The notes below the pieces were generated by a model that made no database searches, was not told where the DNA came from, and worked only from the letters and a program-made list of their open reading frames with translations. A DNA stretch of 64,000 nucleotides from Bacteroidales bacterium. Lineage in GTDB: Bacteria > Bacteroidota > Bacteroidia > Bacteroidales > JAFGXI01. This document shows, in pieces, positions 20,133 through 29,077 of this stretch. Numbering within the stretch: position 1 is the first letter of the stretch; each line of letters begins with the position of its first letter. The position numbers were made by a program, and so were the translations under genes. The DNA is taken from contig JAFGXI010000032.1 of NCBI GenBank assembly GCA_016936665.1, forward strand, positions 1 to 64,000. The letters run 5' to 3'.

Positions 20133-20450
20133 TTGTTTAAAAATTAATATTCAGTAACTTAGTTAATTTCGGATTCTTTCGGAATCGACTTGCAATTTAG
20201 AAATTTACACCCTTTTTTGAATACAAACTTTTTTAACAGGCCGTTGAAAACTTAGGCTAACAAATCGCAAAAGTAGAGCCTGAAACCGATTGGTAAATTA
20301 TAAACAATATTCTATGGAAAACTTTTAAAAAGATGTTTGTTTTTGGTACAAAGCAGTATATCAATCTTTTACAAACAAAAACCACCAAAAAAAGAGATTT
20401 ATACACCAAAATACCGATATATCTAGATTTGTTTTTGTTGATTAAAAACA
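20133..20450 (-). promoter_or_regulatory. nrdJ upstream region: promoter and ~128-nt leader, otherwise empty
   Basis: This is the only gap over 300 bases. A minus-strand TACTTTTG (20268-20275) fits TAnnTTTG, with a weak TTTA near 20294-20297. Transcription from it would give a leader of about 128 nt containing a small hairpin (GATTC/GAATC near 20172-20186). I looked for the conserved B12 box (GCCACTG) of cobalamin riboswitches and did not find it. A 64-codon GTG frame (20257-20451) runs through the promoter and looks like chance. Confidence 0.5.
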
Positions 20451-21674
20451 CTAGTTAAATACAGCTTCGTATATGCTTTGAACTGCCCCAAGGTTTTCTT
20501 CAACATATCTTTTAGTAGCTTGTGACATTTGGTTATAAATTTTTTGATCTGATTCTAAGGCTTGAAATATGCTTATTAATGCTTCCGAAGAATTGATTGA
20601 TTTTGCTGCACCTAAATGTATTAAGTCTTTAGCTTCTTGAAATTTTTCAAATTGAGGGCCAAAAATTACTGGCATTCCATAAACTGCTGGCTCTAACACA
20701 TTATGTAAACCTGTTTTAAATGCGCCTCCTACATATGCACACTTAGCATAACGATAAATTTTTGATAGGGATCCAATAGAATCGATAATTAAAACTGATT
20801 TATCTAACGTAGAATCGGTATTTTTAGAATACCTAACTGTTTTATTTTCAAAATGTTTTTCAATTTGTTTAAGCCTATTTTCGTTTACTTCGTGTGGGGC
20901 AATGATATAACACCAAGCATTAAATTTATTAAATAATGGTTTAAGCACCTGCTCATCTTGCGGCCAAGAGCTTCCAACAACCATACAAGGTCTGTTCGAT
21001 ATAAACTGTTCGATATGCGCGTCGGTAAAAGGCATTTTGGCTACATTACTAACGCTATCTAATCGCGTATCGCCTGTAACAGTAACTTGCGTATAGCCTA
21101 TGCTGTTTAATAATTTTTTTGATGTTTCGTTTTGAACAAAAAACCAATCGAATGCCTTAAGTTGATTCTCAAACCAAGAGCCATACCATTTAAAAAAGAT
21201 TTGCGAAGGTCTAAAAATACCTGAAACTAGATAATTTGGAATAGATCGATGCTTGATTTCGGACAAAAAATTAAACCAAAATTCGTACTTGACAAAAAAT
21301 ACTTTTTCCGGTTTAACAATATCGAGAAAAATTTTCGCGTTCTGTTTGGTATCGGCAGGTAGGTAACAAACATGATCGGCATATTGATAGTTTTTTCTTA
21401 CTTCATAGCCCGAGGGTGAAAAGAAAGTAAGTAAAACAAAATAACCGGGCTGTTCTTTTTTTATTTTTTCGATTAATGGCCTGGCTTGTTCAAATTCGCC
21501 AAGCGAAGCAGCATGAAACCAAATGACTTTGGATTGTTTCGAAAAGATTGCTTTAAGTTTTTCTTTCCACTGTTTTCGGCCTTCTACCCAGAGTTTCGCT
21601 TTAGGATTGAAAGGAGCGACTATTTGTATTAGTGTTCGATAAAATATAATACTTATTTGATAAAAACCTCTCAA
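20451..21674 (-). CDS. waaA: 3-deoxy-D-manno-octulosonic acid (Kdo) transferase, GT30
   Basis: 407 residues. It transfers Kdo from CMP-Kdo to lipid A precursor at the inner membrane. Seen: membrane-associated N-terminus followed by FNPKAKLWVEGRK, the HAASLGEFEQARPLIE motif with the acceptor-site Glu, and C-terminal GGAFKTGLHNVLEPAVYGMPVIFGP for nucleotide-sugar binding. The start codon is TTG (21672-21674); the residues after it align with the normal KdtA N-terminus and no nearby ATG exists. It is the last gene of the lptB operon, 10 nt after ppx/gppA. Confidence 0.95.
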   Translation of the reverse strand: MRGFYQISIIFYRTLIQIVAPFNPKAKLWVEGRKQWKEKLKAIFSKQSKVIWFHAASLGEFEQARPLIEKIKKEQPGYFVLLTFFSPSGYEVRKNYQYADHVCYLPADTKQNAKIFLDIVKPEKVFFVKYEFWFNFLSEIKHRSIPNYLVSGIFRPSQIFFKWYGSWFENQLKAFDWFFVQNETSKKLLNSIGYTQVTVTGDTRLDSVSNVAKMPFTDAHIEQFISNRPCMVVGSSWPQDEQVLKPLFNKFNAWCYIIAPHEVNENRLKQIEKHFENKTVRYSKNTDSTLDKSVLIIDSIGSLSKIYRYAKCAYVGGAFKTGLHNVLEPAVYGMPVIFGPQFEKFQEAKDLIHLGAAKSINSSEALISIFQALESDQKIYNQMSQATKRYVEENLGAVQSIYEAVFN

Positions 21675-21684
21675 AACTTAGCGA

Positions 21685-22599
21685 TTATAATGAAAACAGC
21701 AAGCCTTCTTTTAAAGCATATTTCGATTGTATAAGACGATCCATTTGTAAGTTTTTAATTACAAATTGGGTGAAGATTGTCGCCAACACCATCATTTCTA
21801 CGCGAATCAAATCCATACCAGGCATCAAACGACGTTCTACAATTGTTGATGCTATGAGCTGATTGCAAATTGCATTAAAATGATCGATGGATATTTCGCT
21901 ACTTAAATTCTTTTTAAAGAACCCTGGTTTAAAAAACTTAGCGGCAACCATAGACAAAAGCGTATCGAACGAACCCGATGAGCCCACTAGTAATTTTACA
22001 TTTTTAATTCTGATATGTTCAAAGAAAGCACTTAACTCACTTTCTAAAAAGGCATTAATAGCAAGCAATTCGTCTGAGGTAATTGGATCTGATGGGTGAA
22101 AACGCTCCATTAATCTGGCCATGCCTAATGAAAAACTCTTTAACTCAGTTATTTGTTCGTTCTCGACTAAAATAAATTCTGTACTTCCTCCGCCAATGTC
22201 TAATATTAAGTATGGTTGATTTTCGCCATGAAACGAATGTCTGACGCCTTGAAAAATCAACTCAGCTTCCTTTTCACCACTGATAACTTCGACTTCTATA
22301 CCTGTGTTTTCGTATATTTTCTCAACAAACTGAGCTCCATTTTTAGCTGTTCTAACGGCAGAAGTAGCAATAGCATGAACCGATTCTACGCCATGTTTTT
22401 CGATAATTTTCTTATACTCTTTTAAAATTTGAAGACCACGGTTGCAAGCGTCTTCATGAATCATTAAGCGATTTATACCATCTTCACCCAATTTCGATGG
22501 CATTTTAGCCTTATACAAAAACTCTACGCCGTCGTTTTCTACATTGGCAATCAGCAAGTTAAAAGTATTCGTTCCAAGGTCTATAATGGCTTTCCGCAT
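21685..22599 (-). CDS. Ppx/GppA family phosphatase
   Basis: 304 residues from the ATG at 22599 (a TTG precedes it by one codon). ASKHA fold: phosphate-1 motif IDLGTNTFNLLIA, ILDIGGGSTEFILV for phosphate-2, and VGSSGSFDTL. This is the short form of the exopolyphosphatase/pppGpp phosphatase family, without the C-terminal HD domain of the E. coli enzymes. Whether polyphosphate or pppGpp is the substrate cannot be told. It lies between an ABC exporter and waaA, probably in one transcript. Confidence 0.92.
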   Translation of the reverse strand: MRKAIIDLGTNTFNLLIANVENDGVEFLYKAKMPSKLGEDGINRLMIHEDACNRGLQILKEYKKIIEKHGVESVHAIATSAVRTAKNGAQFVEKIYENTGIEVEVISGEKEAELIFQGVRHSFHGENQPYLILDIGGGSTEFILVENEQITELKSFSLGMARLMERFHPSDPITSDELLAINAFLESELSAFFEHIRIKNVKLLVGSSGSFDTLLSMVAAKFFKPGFFKKNLSSEISIDHFNAICNQLIASTIVERRLMPGMDLIRVEMMVLATIFTQFVIKNLQMDRLIQSKYALKEGLLFSL

Positions 22600-22638
22600 C
22601 AATTTCAGTCTAATTTTTGATAGCTAAAATAATGAATT

Positions 22639-24060
22639 CTAATGATAACGAATCCATTTCCACAATTCTTTATAGTTGACTTTTTTGCCATACATGAGTA
22701 TTCCTACTCTATAAATTTTACCCGAAAGCCAAGTAAAAAAGATAAATGCCAAAATTAAGAGACCCATCGAAACTGCCAATTCCCATGTCGGAACGCCGAA
22801 TGGCAAGCGCATCATCATAACAATTGGCGAAGTTAAGGGTATCATCGAAAACCAAAACGCAACAGTTCCATCGGGGTTTTCAATTACGGTTTGCAACATC
22901 ACAATACCAAGAATTAGAGGAACTGTAACCGGCAACATGAATTGTTGTGTGTCTGCTTCGGCATCTACAGCAGATCCAATAGCAGCAAATAAAGCGGCAT
23001 ACAATAAATAGCCTCCCAAGAAATAGAATAAGAACGAGCCTAAAATCAAAGGCCAATTAACCGAACTGATAAATTTATCGATTTCTTGTACAAAGGCATC
23101 TACATTTTCCGAAGGTACATCGGGCATCTGAGCTACTGTACTTCCTCCGTCCATTATAGAAGAAGATGGCGCACTCATCAACTGTGTAGGTTCGTCTAAA
23201 AAGATATTACTAACCACTGTAACTATTGAAAAGGTTAATACCACCCACAACAAAAATTGTGTTAACCCAACTAAAGCTACACCAATAATTTTTCCCATCA
23301 TGAGCTGAAAAGGCTGTACCGATGAAATAATAACTTCAATAATTCGATTTGTTTTTTCTTCAATAACACCACGCATTACTTGAGAGCCATACATAAAAAT
23401 AAAGAAGTAAATAAGCAAGCCACCTGCTATGCCAATCACCATAGTAATTGCAGAATAAGAATCTTTTTCTTGTCCATCTTCTTCCACAATTTTGGTAGCA
23501 ATATTTAGTTCTGTTTTTGCTGTTTCAATAATATCCGGATCTACCCCTTTGGCTTTAAGCTTTTCATTCATTATTTCTTTTTCCAGACGACCTTCCAGAT
23601 AAGTAGTAATGCCTAAGACTGCTTCTTTTTTTGAATACAGCTCTAATAAAGGTTGCTTTACAAAATTGCTTGGAATAAACAAAAGAGCATAATTTTCGCT
23701 GGTGTTCAATATTTTTTTTCCTTCTTCAATACTTATATCCTTATCTAAAAAATGGAATCTCAATTTTTCAGAGTCTGGCAATCTACGAACCGAAACCTTT
23801 GAACTATCAAATTCCACAGAATCCTTTTTCAAGCGAAAATTCGTTAAATAAGTGTTATTTAAACGGTATTTAGAAAAAACATCGGTTTGGTCGATCACTA
23901 AAATATCTTTAGCGGCTTCTTCGTCTAGTTTGGCGAGGTATGCCGGGCCTATCATTAGTCCGGCCATTAAAATCGGACCTATAATCGTCATGATTAAGAA
24001 TGATTTTTTAACCACTCTAGTCATGTATTCTCTTTTTATTATTACCCCTATCTTACTCAT
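22639..24060 (-). CDS. ABC-2 type permease, NatB/YhaP-like
   Basis: 473 residues: an N-terminal helix after IIKREYMTRVVKKSFLI, a ~170-residue extracytoplasmic domain, then about five C-terminal helices. This is the layout of ABC2_membrane_3 proteins such as NatB. The start overlaps the ATPase gene by 8 nt. Family members export sodium, peptides or drugs, or help envelope turnover; the substrate here is unknown. Its place in an operon with lptB and waaA hints at an envelope role. Confidence 0.9.
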   Translation of the reverse strand: MSKIGVIIKREYMTRVVKKSFLIMTIIGPILMAGLMIGPAYLAKLDEEAAKDILVIDQTDVFSKYRLNNTYLTNFRLKKDSVEFDSSKVSVRRLPDSEKLRFHFLDKDISIEEGKKILNTSENYALLFIPSNFVKQPLLELYSKKEAVLGITTYLEGRLEKEIMNEKLKAKGVDPDIIETAKTELNIATKIVEEDGQEKDSYSAITMVIGIAGGLLIYFFIFMYGSQVMRGVIEEKTNRIIEVIISSVQPFQLMMGKIIGVALVGLTQFLLWVVLTFSIVTVVSNIFLDEPTQLMSAPSSSIMDGGSTVAQMPDVPSENVDAFVQEIDKFISSVNWPLILGSFLFYFLGGYLLYAALFAAIGSAVDAEADTQQFMLPVTVPLILGIVMLQTVIENPDGTVAFWFSMIPLTSPIVMMMRLPFGVPTWELAVSMGLLILAFIFFTWLSGKIYRVGILMYGKKVNYKELWKWIRYH

Positions 24061-24988
24061 GGTTCTCTGTTTGAGGTTTTTGTACCACTTTAATAAAAAT
24101 ATCGTTCATACTTGGAATCACTTCTTCGAAAGCAACTAACTGCCCTAGAGGCAATACCGATGCTATTAAATTGTTTGTGCTTATGGAAGGGTCGGTCACT
24201 TTAAGGCGGATATGTGTTTTGTCGGCGGCTGTGGTATTTTCTATAATTTGATATTGATGACGTAAAGACATCTCCATTCCGTTAATCGAACCGTTAAAGG
24301 TTAGACGATATTCGTCGGATTTAAATTGCTTTTTCACTTCTTCGATCGGCCCTCCAAGAACTTTCTTCGAAGCATTAATTAAAGCAATATCTTCGCAAAT
24401 TTCTTCGACAGAAGCCATATTGTGCGTAGAAAAAATGATGGTTGTTCCTTTTGCTTTTTGTTCGAGTATTTCCGACTTTAAAAGATTGGCATTCACCGGA
24501 TCGAAACCACTGAAAGGCTCGTCGAATATTAACAACTCCGGATCGTGTAAAATAGTAACAATAAACTGTACCTTTTGTTGCATACCTTTAGAAAGCTCTT
24601 CAACCTTCTTGTTCCACCAAGCCCCGATATCGAATTTTTCGAACCAAAATTTCAGCTTTTTAATAGCATCTGCTTTCGACAAACCCTTTAGTTGAGCTAA
24701 ATAAACGGCTTGCTCGCCCACTTTCATCTTTTTGTATAAGCCTCGTTCTTCGGGCAAGTATCCAATACGTTGAATGTCTTTTCTTTGTAGAGGTCTGCCA
24801 TCGAATAAAACCTGTCCACTATCTGGCGCAGTTATTTGGTTAATAATTCTAATGAGTGAAGTCTTACCTGCACCATTTGGCCCTAATAAGCCAAATACGC
24901 TTCCTTGCTTTACCTCGATAGACACATCTTGTAAAGCTTGATGTTGTGCGTATGTTTTGTAAATATTTTTTACTTCGAAAAAAGCCAT
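24053..24988 (-). CDS. ABC transporter ATP-binding protein, NatA-like
   Basis: 311 residues: ABC ATPase with Walker A GPNGAGKTS, signature ELSKGMQQKVQF, Walker B LLIFDEPFSGFDP and H-loop FSTHN, then a ~90-residue C-terminal domain (DUF4162-like) usual for NatA-type exporters. It partners with the permease encoded immediately downstream (8-nt overlap) and follows lptB by 9 nt. Confidence 0.92.
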   Translation of the reverse strand: MAFFEVKNIYKTYAQHQALQDVSIEVKQGSVFGLLGPNGAGKTSLIRIINQITAPDSGQVLFDGRPLQRKDIQRIGYLPEERGLYKKMKVGEQAVYLAQLKGLSKADAIKKLKFWFEKFDIGAWWNKKVEELSKGMQQKVQFIVTILHDPELLIFDEPFSGFDPVNANLLKSEILEQKAKGTTIIFSTHNMASVEEICEDIALINASKKVLGGPIEEVKKQFKSDEYRLTFNGSINGMEMSLRHQYQIIENTTAADKTHIRLKVTDPSISTNNLIASVLPLGQLVAFEEVIPSMNDIFIKVVQKPQTENHE

Positions 24989-24997
24989 AATTATTGA

Positions 24998-25738
24998 TTA
25001 TTGCTCGTACAAATGATCTTGTAATTTGAAATTTTTACCTAAATAAACGCGACGAACTTCTTCGTCGTCGGCCAAATCGCGTGCGGTACCCGATTTTAAG
25101 ATTTTACCTTCGAATAACAGATATGTTCTGTCGGTAATACTTAGAGTCTCTTGAACATTGTGATCGGTAATTAAAACCCCGATGTTTTTATCTTTTAGCT
25201 TGCGAACAATGGTTTGTATGTCTTCGACAGCGATAGGATCGACACCGGCAAAAGGCTCATCTAACAATATAAATTTAGGATCGATGGATAAGGCTCTGGC
25301 AATTTCGCAACGACGGCGTTCACCCCCCGATAGTTGGATGCCTTTACTTTTGCGAATTTTTTGAAGGCCAAACTCATCAAGCAACAATTCTACTCTGTGC
25401 CGTTGTTCTTCTTTAGAAAATTTCGATAATTCTAAAACCGCCTTCAAGTTATCTTCAACCGAGAGGTTTCTAAATACCGATGATTCTTGAGCTAAATAAC
25501 CAACGCCAAGTTGCGCTCTTTTATATACCGGATAATGAGTAATTTCTGTTTGATCTAAATAAATACGGCCATCGTTAGGTTTAACTAAACCTACTGTCAT
25601 ATAAAAGCTGGTTGTTTTTCCGGCTCCGTTAGGACCTAATAAACCTACAATCTCGCCTTGTTCAACTTCAATCGAAACATCTTGAACAACTGTTCGTGCT
25701 CCGTACTTTTTTACTAAACCTTTTGTGTAAAGCTTCAT
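24998..25738 (-). CDS. lptB: LPS export ABC transporter ATP-binding protein LptB
   Basis: 246 residues. LptB powers extraction of LPS from the inner membrane by LptFG. Seen: Walker A GPNGAGKTT, the LptB-typical LAQESSVFRNLSVEDN region around the Q-loop, signature LSGGERRRCEIARAL, Walker B FILLDEPFAGVDP, H-loop ITDHNV. Length matches LptB. First gene of an operon ending in waaA. lptF, lptG, lptA and lptC are not in this window. Confidence 0.95.
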   Translation of the reverse strand: MKLYTKGLVKKYGARTVVQDVSIEVEQGEIVGLLGPNGAGKTTSFYMTVGLVKPNDGRIYLDQTEITHYPVYKRAQLGVGYLAQESSVFRNLSVEDNLKAVLELSKFSKEEQRHRVELLLDEFGLQKIRKSKGIQLSGGERRRCEIARALSIDPKFILLDEPFAGVDPIAVEDIQTIVRKLKDKNIGVLITDHNVQETLSITDRTYLLFEGKILKSGTARDLADDEEVRRVYLGKNFKLQDHLYEQ

Positions 25739-25789
25739 ACTTGATTGCGAATAAACTTCGAAGAGTAATTCGAAATTCTATTAATTTGC

Positions 25790-25820
25790 CAAAATTAACA
25801 TAAAGGGCGTTGATTACAAA
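25790..25820 (-). promoter_or_regulatory. Promoter of the lptB operon
   Basis: Minus strand: TTTG (25817-25820), a 19-nt spacer, TAATTTTG (25790-25797). This fits the Bacteroidota promoter fully and lies ~50 nt before the lptB ATG. Confidence 0.8.
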
Positions 25821-25850
25821 CCTAAAGAAAGTTAAATGTCTTTCCTTGTA

Positions 25851-27665
25851 TCAATCTGTTTTCTGTGAATTAAAATAATAATATATTTTTTCTGCCAGTT
25901 TTTCTTTGCCTACACTTGTTTTAATTGCCTGTAAACTGGCTTGTTTAAGCGCTTCAACAGAACCAAACGTACTCAACAAAACCGTTTTGATTTTTTCGCC
26001 GACCCCTTCTATCGAATCCAACTCGCTTTGTATAAAATTTTTAGATCTTAGTTGACGATGAAATAGCAAGCCAAACCTATGCGATTCGTTCCTTACTTGC
26101 TGAATTAGTTTTAAACTACTTGAGTTTTTATCGAGATATAGAGGAATAGAATCGCCGGGGAAATAAATCTCTTCCAATTTCTTGGCAATACCTATTATTC
26201 CAACTTTACCGTACAAATCCAATGTTTTCAAGCTTTTAATGGCTGCACCCAACTGCCCTTTTCCTCCGTCGATAATAATAAGCTGTGGCAGGCTTTGCTC
26301 TTCGTCTAGCATCCTTTTATACCGACGATAGATAATTTCTTCCATCGAAGCAAAATCGTTCGGCCCTTCGACACTCTTGATTTTAAAATGTCGATAATCG
26401 CGTTTAGCAGGTTTCCCGTTTTTAAATACCACGCAAGATGCCACAGGATTTGTGCCTTGTATATTCGAGTTATCGAATCCTTCGATATGTATTGGTAATG
26501 TTTTAAGATGAAGATCTTTTTGCAACTGGATTAGCTTTTGGTTACCATAACGCTCCGGGTTTACGTTCTGGCGCTGTTTAATCTTATCGCGTTGGTAATA
26601 TTTAAGATTTTTGTACGATAAATCGAGCAATTTCTTTTTGTCGCCTTGTTTGGGTACAACAAATTTCAAATGGCCTAAATCGATATCTATTTCGAAAGGC
26701 ACCAGCGCCTCTCGCGATTGAGAATTGAATTTTTCTCGTATATATAAGATGGCTTGTATAAAAACTTCTTGGAGGGTTTCGTCCAACGCTTTTTGAGCTT
26801 CCATGGTGTAGGATTGCAGAATAGCGCCATCGACAATCTTAAAATAATTGATATAAACAAACTTTTCATCTTCGATGGCTGAAAACACATCCACATCGTT
26901 TATGGTATTGCTTACGACTGTGGATTTACTTTGATAGTTTTCGATAATTGAGATCTTTTCTTTATAAACCTGAGCCTGTTCGAAGTTTAGCGACTCGGCT
27001 TCTTGTATCATCAAACGATTTAATGTTTGTTTAACCAAGCTCAAATGACCTCTTAGAATCTGTTTAATCTGCTCTATGTTTTCCAAATATTCTTCTTCCG
27101 ATTGCAGACCTATACAAGGGGCTTTGCATAAACCTATATGATAATCGAGACATTCTTTTATTTTTCCTTGTTTGATGTTCGTTACACTAAGTATATGATT
27201 GCATGTTCTGAGAGGAAACAGTTTCTTAATCATACCCAACATGGTTTTAACCAGTGTTACAGAGGTATAGGGACCAAAATACAAGCTCCCGTCTTTTTCA
27301 ATTTTTCTTGTATAACCCACCCTCGCAAATCGTTCGTTTTTTACGTATATCCACGGATAAGTTTTATCATCTTTTAAAAGAACGTTATATCTGGGCTGAT
27401 GGTTCTTTATCAAACTGTTTTCCAGCAACAAAGCATCGGTTTCTGTATCTACAATAATGTGTTTAATATCTGCAATTTTTCTTACTAAGATTCTAGTCTT
27501 AGCCGAGTCGTGTGTTTTGGTGAAGTACGATGATACCCGTTTTTTTAAATTTTTGGCTTTCCCCACATAAATAATTACTCCTCGACTATCGAAATATTGA
27601 TAAACACCGGGGGTGTCGGGCAAATTAGACACCAATTGTTTAATATATTGTTCCTTAGAATTCAT
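25851..27665 (-). CDS. uvrC: Excinuclease ABC subunit UvrC
   Basis: 604 residues from the ATG at 27665. A longer frame to 27692 starts inside the upstream tlpA terminator and is rejected. UvrC makes both incisions in nucleotide excision repair. Seen: N-terminal GIY-YIG nuclease (TPGVYQYFDSRGVIIYVGKA), Cys cluster (CNHIL...CLDYHIGLCKAPC), UVR motif region, RNase H-like C-terminal nuclease (GFDNSNIQGTNPVAS; IIDGGKGQL) and helix-hairpin-helix (LDSIEGVGEKIK). Full length. Confidence 0.96.
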   Translation of the reverse strand: MNSKEQYIKQLVSNLPDTPGVYQYFDSRGVIIYVGKAKNLKKRVSSYFTKTHDSAKTRILVRKIADIKHIIVDTETDALLLENSLIKNHQPRYNVLLKDDKTYPWIYVKNERFARVGYTRKIEKDGSLYFGPYTSVTLVKTMLGMIKKLFPLRTCNHILSVTNIKQGKIKECLDYHIGLCKAPCIGLQSEEEYLENIEQIKQILRGHLSLVKQTLNRLMIQEAESLNFEQAQVYKEKISIIENYQSKSTVVSNTINDVDVFSAIEDEKFVYINYFKIVDGAILQSYTMEAQKALDETLQEVFIQAILYIREKFNSQSREALVPFEIDIDLGHLKFVVPKQGDKKKLLDLSYKNLKYYQRDKIKQRQNVNPERYGNQKLIQLQKDLHLKTLPIHIEGFDNSNIQGTNPVASCVVFKNGKPAKRDYRHFKIKSVEGPNDFASMEEIIYRRYKRMLDEEQSLPQLIIIDGGKGQLGAAIKSLKTLDLYGKVGIIGIAKKLEEIYFPGDSIPLYLDKNSSSLKLIQQVRNESHRFGLLFHRQLRSKNFIQSELDSIEGVGEKIKTVLLSTFGSVEALKQASLQAIKTSVGKEKLAEKIYYYFNSQKTD

Positions 27666-27680
27666 CAAAAATAAAAGTAT

Positions 27681-27709
27681 AAAAAAAGCCAAAGCTTAAA
27701 ACTTTGGCT
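27681..27709 (-). terminator. Terminator of the TlpA-like gene pair
   Basis: Minus strand: AGCCAAAG (27702-27709) pairs perfectly with CTTTGGCT (27687-27694), followed by a run of T. It lies 22 nt after the stop codon at 27732 and just upstream of the uvrC ATG. Confidence 0.85.
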
Positions 27710-27731
27710 AAAATATTTTTTAAGATGCGTT

Positions 27732-28421
27732 TTATAAGCCTAAAGCTTTCAATGCTTTTAAAACTTGTTTTTGTTGTGCTTTTAATGCTTTGTAATTCGC
27801 ACTTTTAGTATCCTTTTCGGCCTCTAAAGCAAGTTCGATTTTTTTCTTGAGTTCCATTAAATCGTTAACGACATCGGCTTCTAACTCTTTTTTGCTTCTT
27901 TCTTTAACAACAATTTCGGCAAGGGCTTCATGCAAGCGCTGTCCGCGTAGTGATTTACCAATTATTACGCCATTGCCATCGATTAAAAAATTGGTAGGAA
28001 TTCCCCTAACTTGATAAAGTTTAGCAGCATCTGAACGCCAATGTTTCAGATCGCTAACATGGTATGGCCAAATTAAACCATCGGCTGTTATAGCTTGCTT
28101 CCACGATTCTGCATCTTTATCGAGAGAAACACTATAGATAGTGAAACCTTCGCCATTTTTAAAGTTTTTATCTTTGTATAAATTGTATGCTTCAACTACA
28201 TTAGGATTCTCACGTCGACAAGGAGAACACCACGATGCCCAAAAATCGATAAGCACGATTTGACCTTTTAAATCGGACAAGGCTATTTCTTTACCTTCGG
28301 GCGACATGAATTTTAAATCTGGTGCTTTATCTCCAATCTCGAGACCTACACTGTTTTGCGCTAAAGCATTAAAAACAATGAAGAATAAAAGAAATGAGGT
28401 ACTTAGTTTTTTAATCATCAT
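27732..28421 (-). CDS. TlpA/ResA-like periplasmic thiol-disulfide oxidoreductase
   Basis: 229 residues: signal peptide ~1-21 (FNALAQ), AhpC/TSA-Redoxin thioredoxin fold with active site WASWCSPC (C65, C68), the cis-Pro loop RGIPTNFLID, and an extra ~50-residue Lys/Glu-rich C-terminal helix. Family members reduce periplasmic or cytochrome-c maturation disulfides. It is encoded one nucleotide after a paralogue. The helical tail is absent from that paralogue and may be a dimerisation or partner-binding element. Confidence 0.9.
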   Translation of the reverse strand: MMIKKLSTSFLLFFIVFNALAQNSVGLEIGDKAPDLKFMSPEGKEIALSDLKGQIVLIDFWASWCSPCRRENPNVVEAYNLYKDKNFKNGEGFTIYSVSLDKDAESWKQAITADGLIWPYHVSDLKHWRSDAAKLYQVRGIPTNFLIDGNGVIIGKSLRGQRLHEALAEIVVKERSKKELEADVVNDLMELKKKIELALEAEKDTKSANYKALKAQQKQVLKALKALGL

Positions 28422-28422
28422 A

Positions 28423-28962
28423 CTATTTTTTCAACTGTTCGTTAAGTTTATTTTCTAAATCTTCGCCTCTAAGATTAACCCCAATTATTTTGCCCTCACC
28501 ATTTACTAAAAAATTAGAAGGAATATATTGTACGTTATATTGTTGAGCAATCGCTTGGTTGCCTAGAAAGTTAGAATCCCAAACTAGGCCATCGGCTTTA
28601 ACAGCTTGTTTCCATGCGTCGGCAGTTCTATCTAATGAGATTCCAAAAACAACAAATCCTTTGCCATTTACAAACGACTTTTCTTTATAATTCTGATAGG
28701 CTTTTACAACATTCGGATTCTCACCTCTACAGGGTCTGCACCACGAAGCCCAAAAATCGATCAGTACCATTTTCCCTCTGAAATCGGACAACTTCATATC
28801 TTTTCCATTGATCGATGTTAACACAATTTCGGGTGCTGTTTGACCAACTTGATTTCCTACTTCAGCATTGCTGTTAAGTATTTGGCTTGGTGCTTTAAAA
28901 GATGAAAACATATAAGCCCCAACTAATAATCCTCCTAAAACCAGAACAATTTTTAATTTCAT
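28423..28962 (-). CDS. TlpA/ResA-like thiol-disulfide oxidoreductase, membrane-anchored or secreted
   Basis: 179 residues: an N-terminal hydrophobic segment ~4-21 (signal peptide or anchor), active site WASWCRPC (C75, C78), and cis-Pro motif VQYIPSNFLVN. It shares the segments MKLSDFRGKMVLIDFWASW and ENPNVVKAYQ with the next gene's product, pointing to a tandem duplication. It lacks that protein's C-terminal helix. It has a good promoter 38-69 nt upstream. Confidence 0.9.
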   Translation of the reverse strand: MKLKIVLVLGGLLVGAYMFSSFKAPSQILNSNAEVGNQVGQTAPEIVLTSINGKDMKLSDFRGKMVLIDFWASWCRPCRGENPNVVKAYQNYKEKSFVNGKGFVVFGISLDRTADAWKQAVKADGLVWDSNFLGNQAIAQQYNVQYIPSNFLVNGEGKIIGVNLRGEDLENKLNEQLKK

Positions 28963-28999
28963 ATACCTTCTTTTTTTGAAATGATTGACATTTGAACTG

Positions 29000-29031
29000 C
29001 TAAGATAAAATTTTATGCTCTAAAACACAAA
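29000..29031 (-). promoter_or_regulatory. Promoter of the TlpA-like gene pair
   Basis: Minus strand: TTTG (29028-29031), exactly 20 nt spacer, TATCTTAG (29000-29007; one mismatch to TAnnTTTG). It is 38 nt before the first ATG. Confidence 0.65.
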
Positions 29032-29077
29032 TCATAGCTTTTGCAATTAGAATGTTAATTCTCTTTTTTAATAATTT

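Noticed and set aside
20133..20270. Cobalamin riboswitch in the nrdJ leader
   Set aside because: The B12 box and the expected multi-helix junction could not be found by eye on either strand.
20257..20451. 64-codon reading frame on the minus strand between waaA and nrdJ
   Set aside because: It starts at GTG, is low in complexity, runs through the nrdJ promoter and resembles no protein.
27666..27692. Upstream start of UvrC at 27692
   Set aside because: The extension (AFFILLFL) is translated from the tlpA terminator hairpin and poly-A/T; the ATG at 27665 gives the normal UvrC N-terminus.
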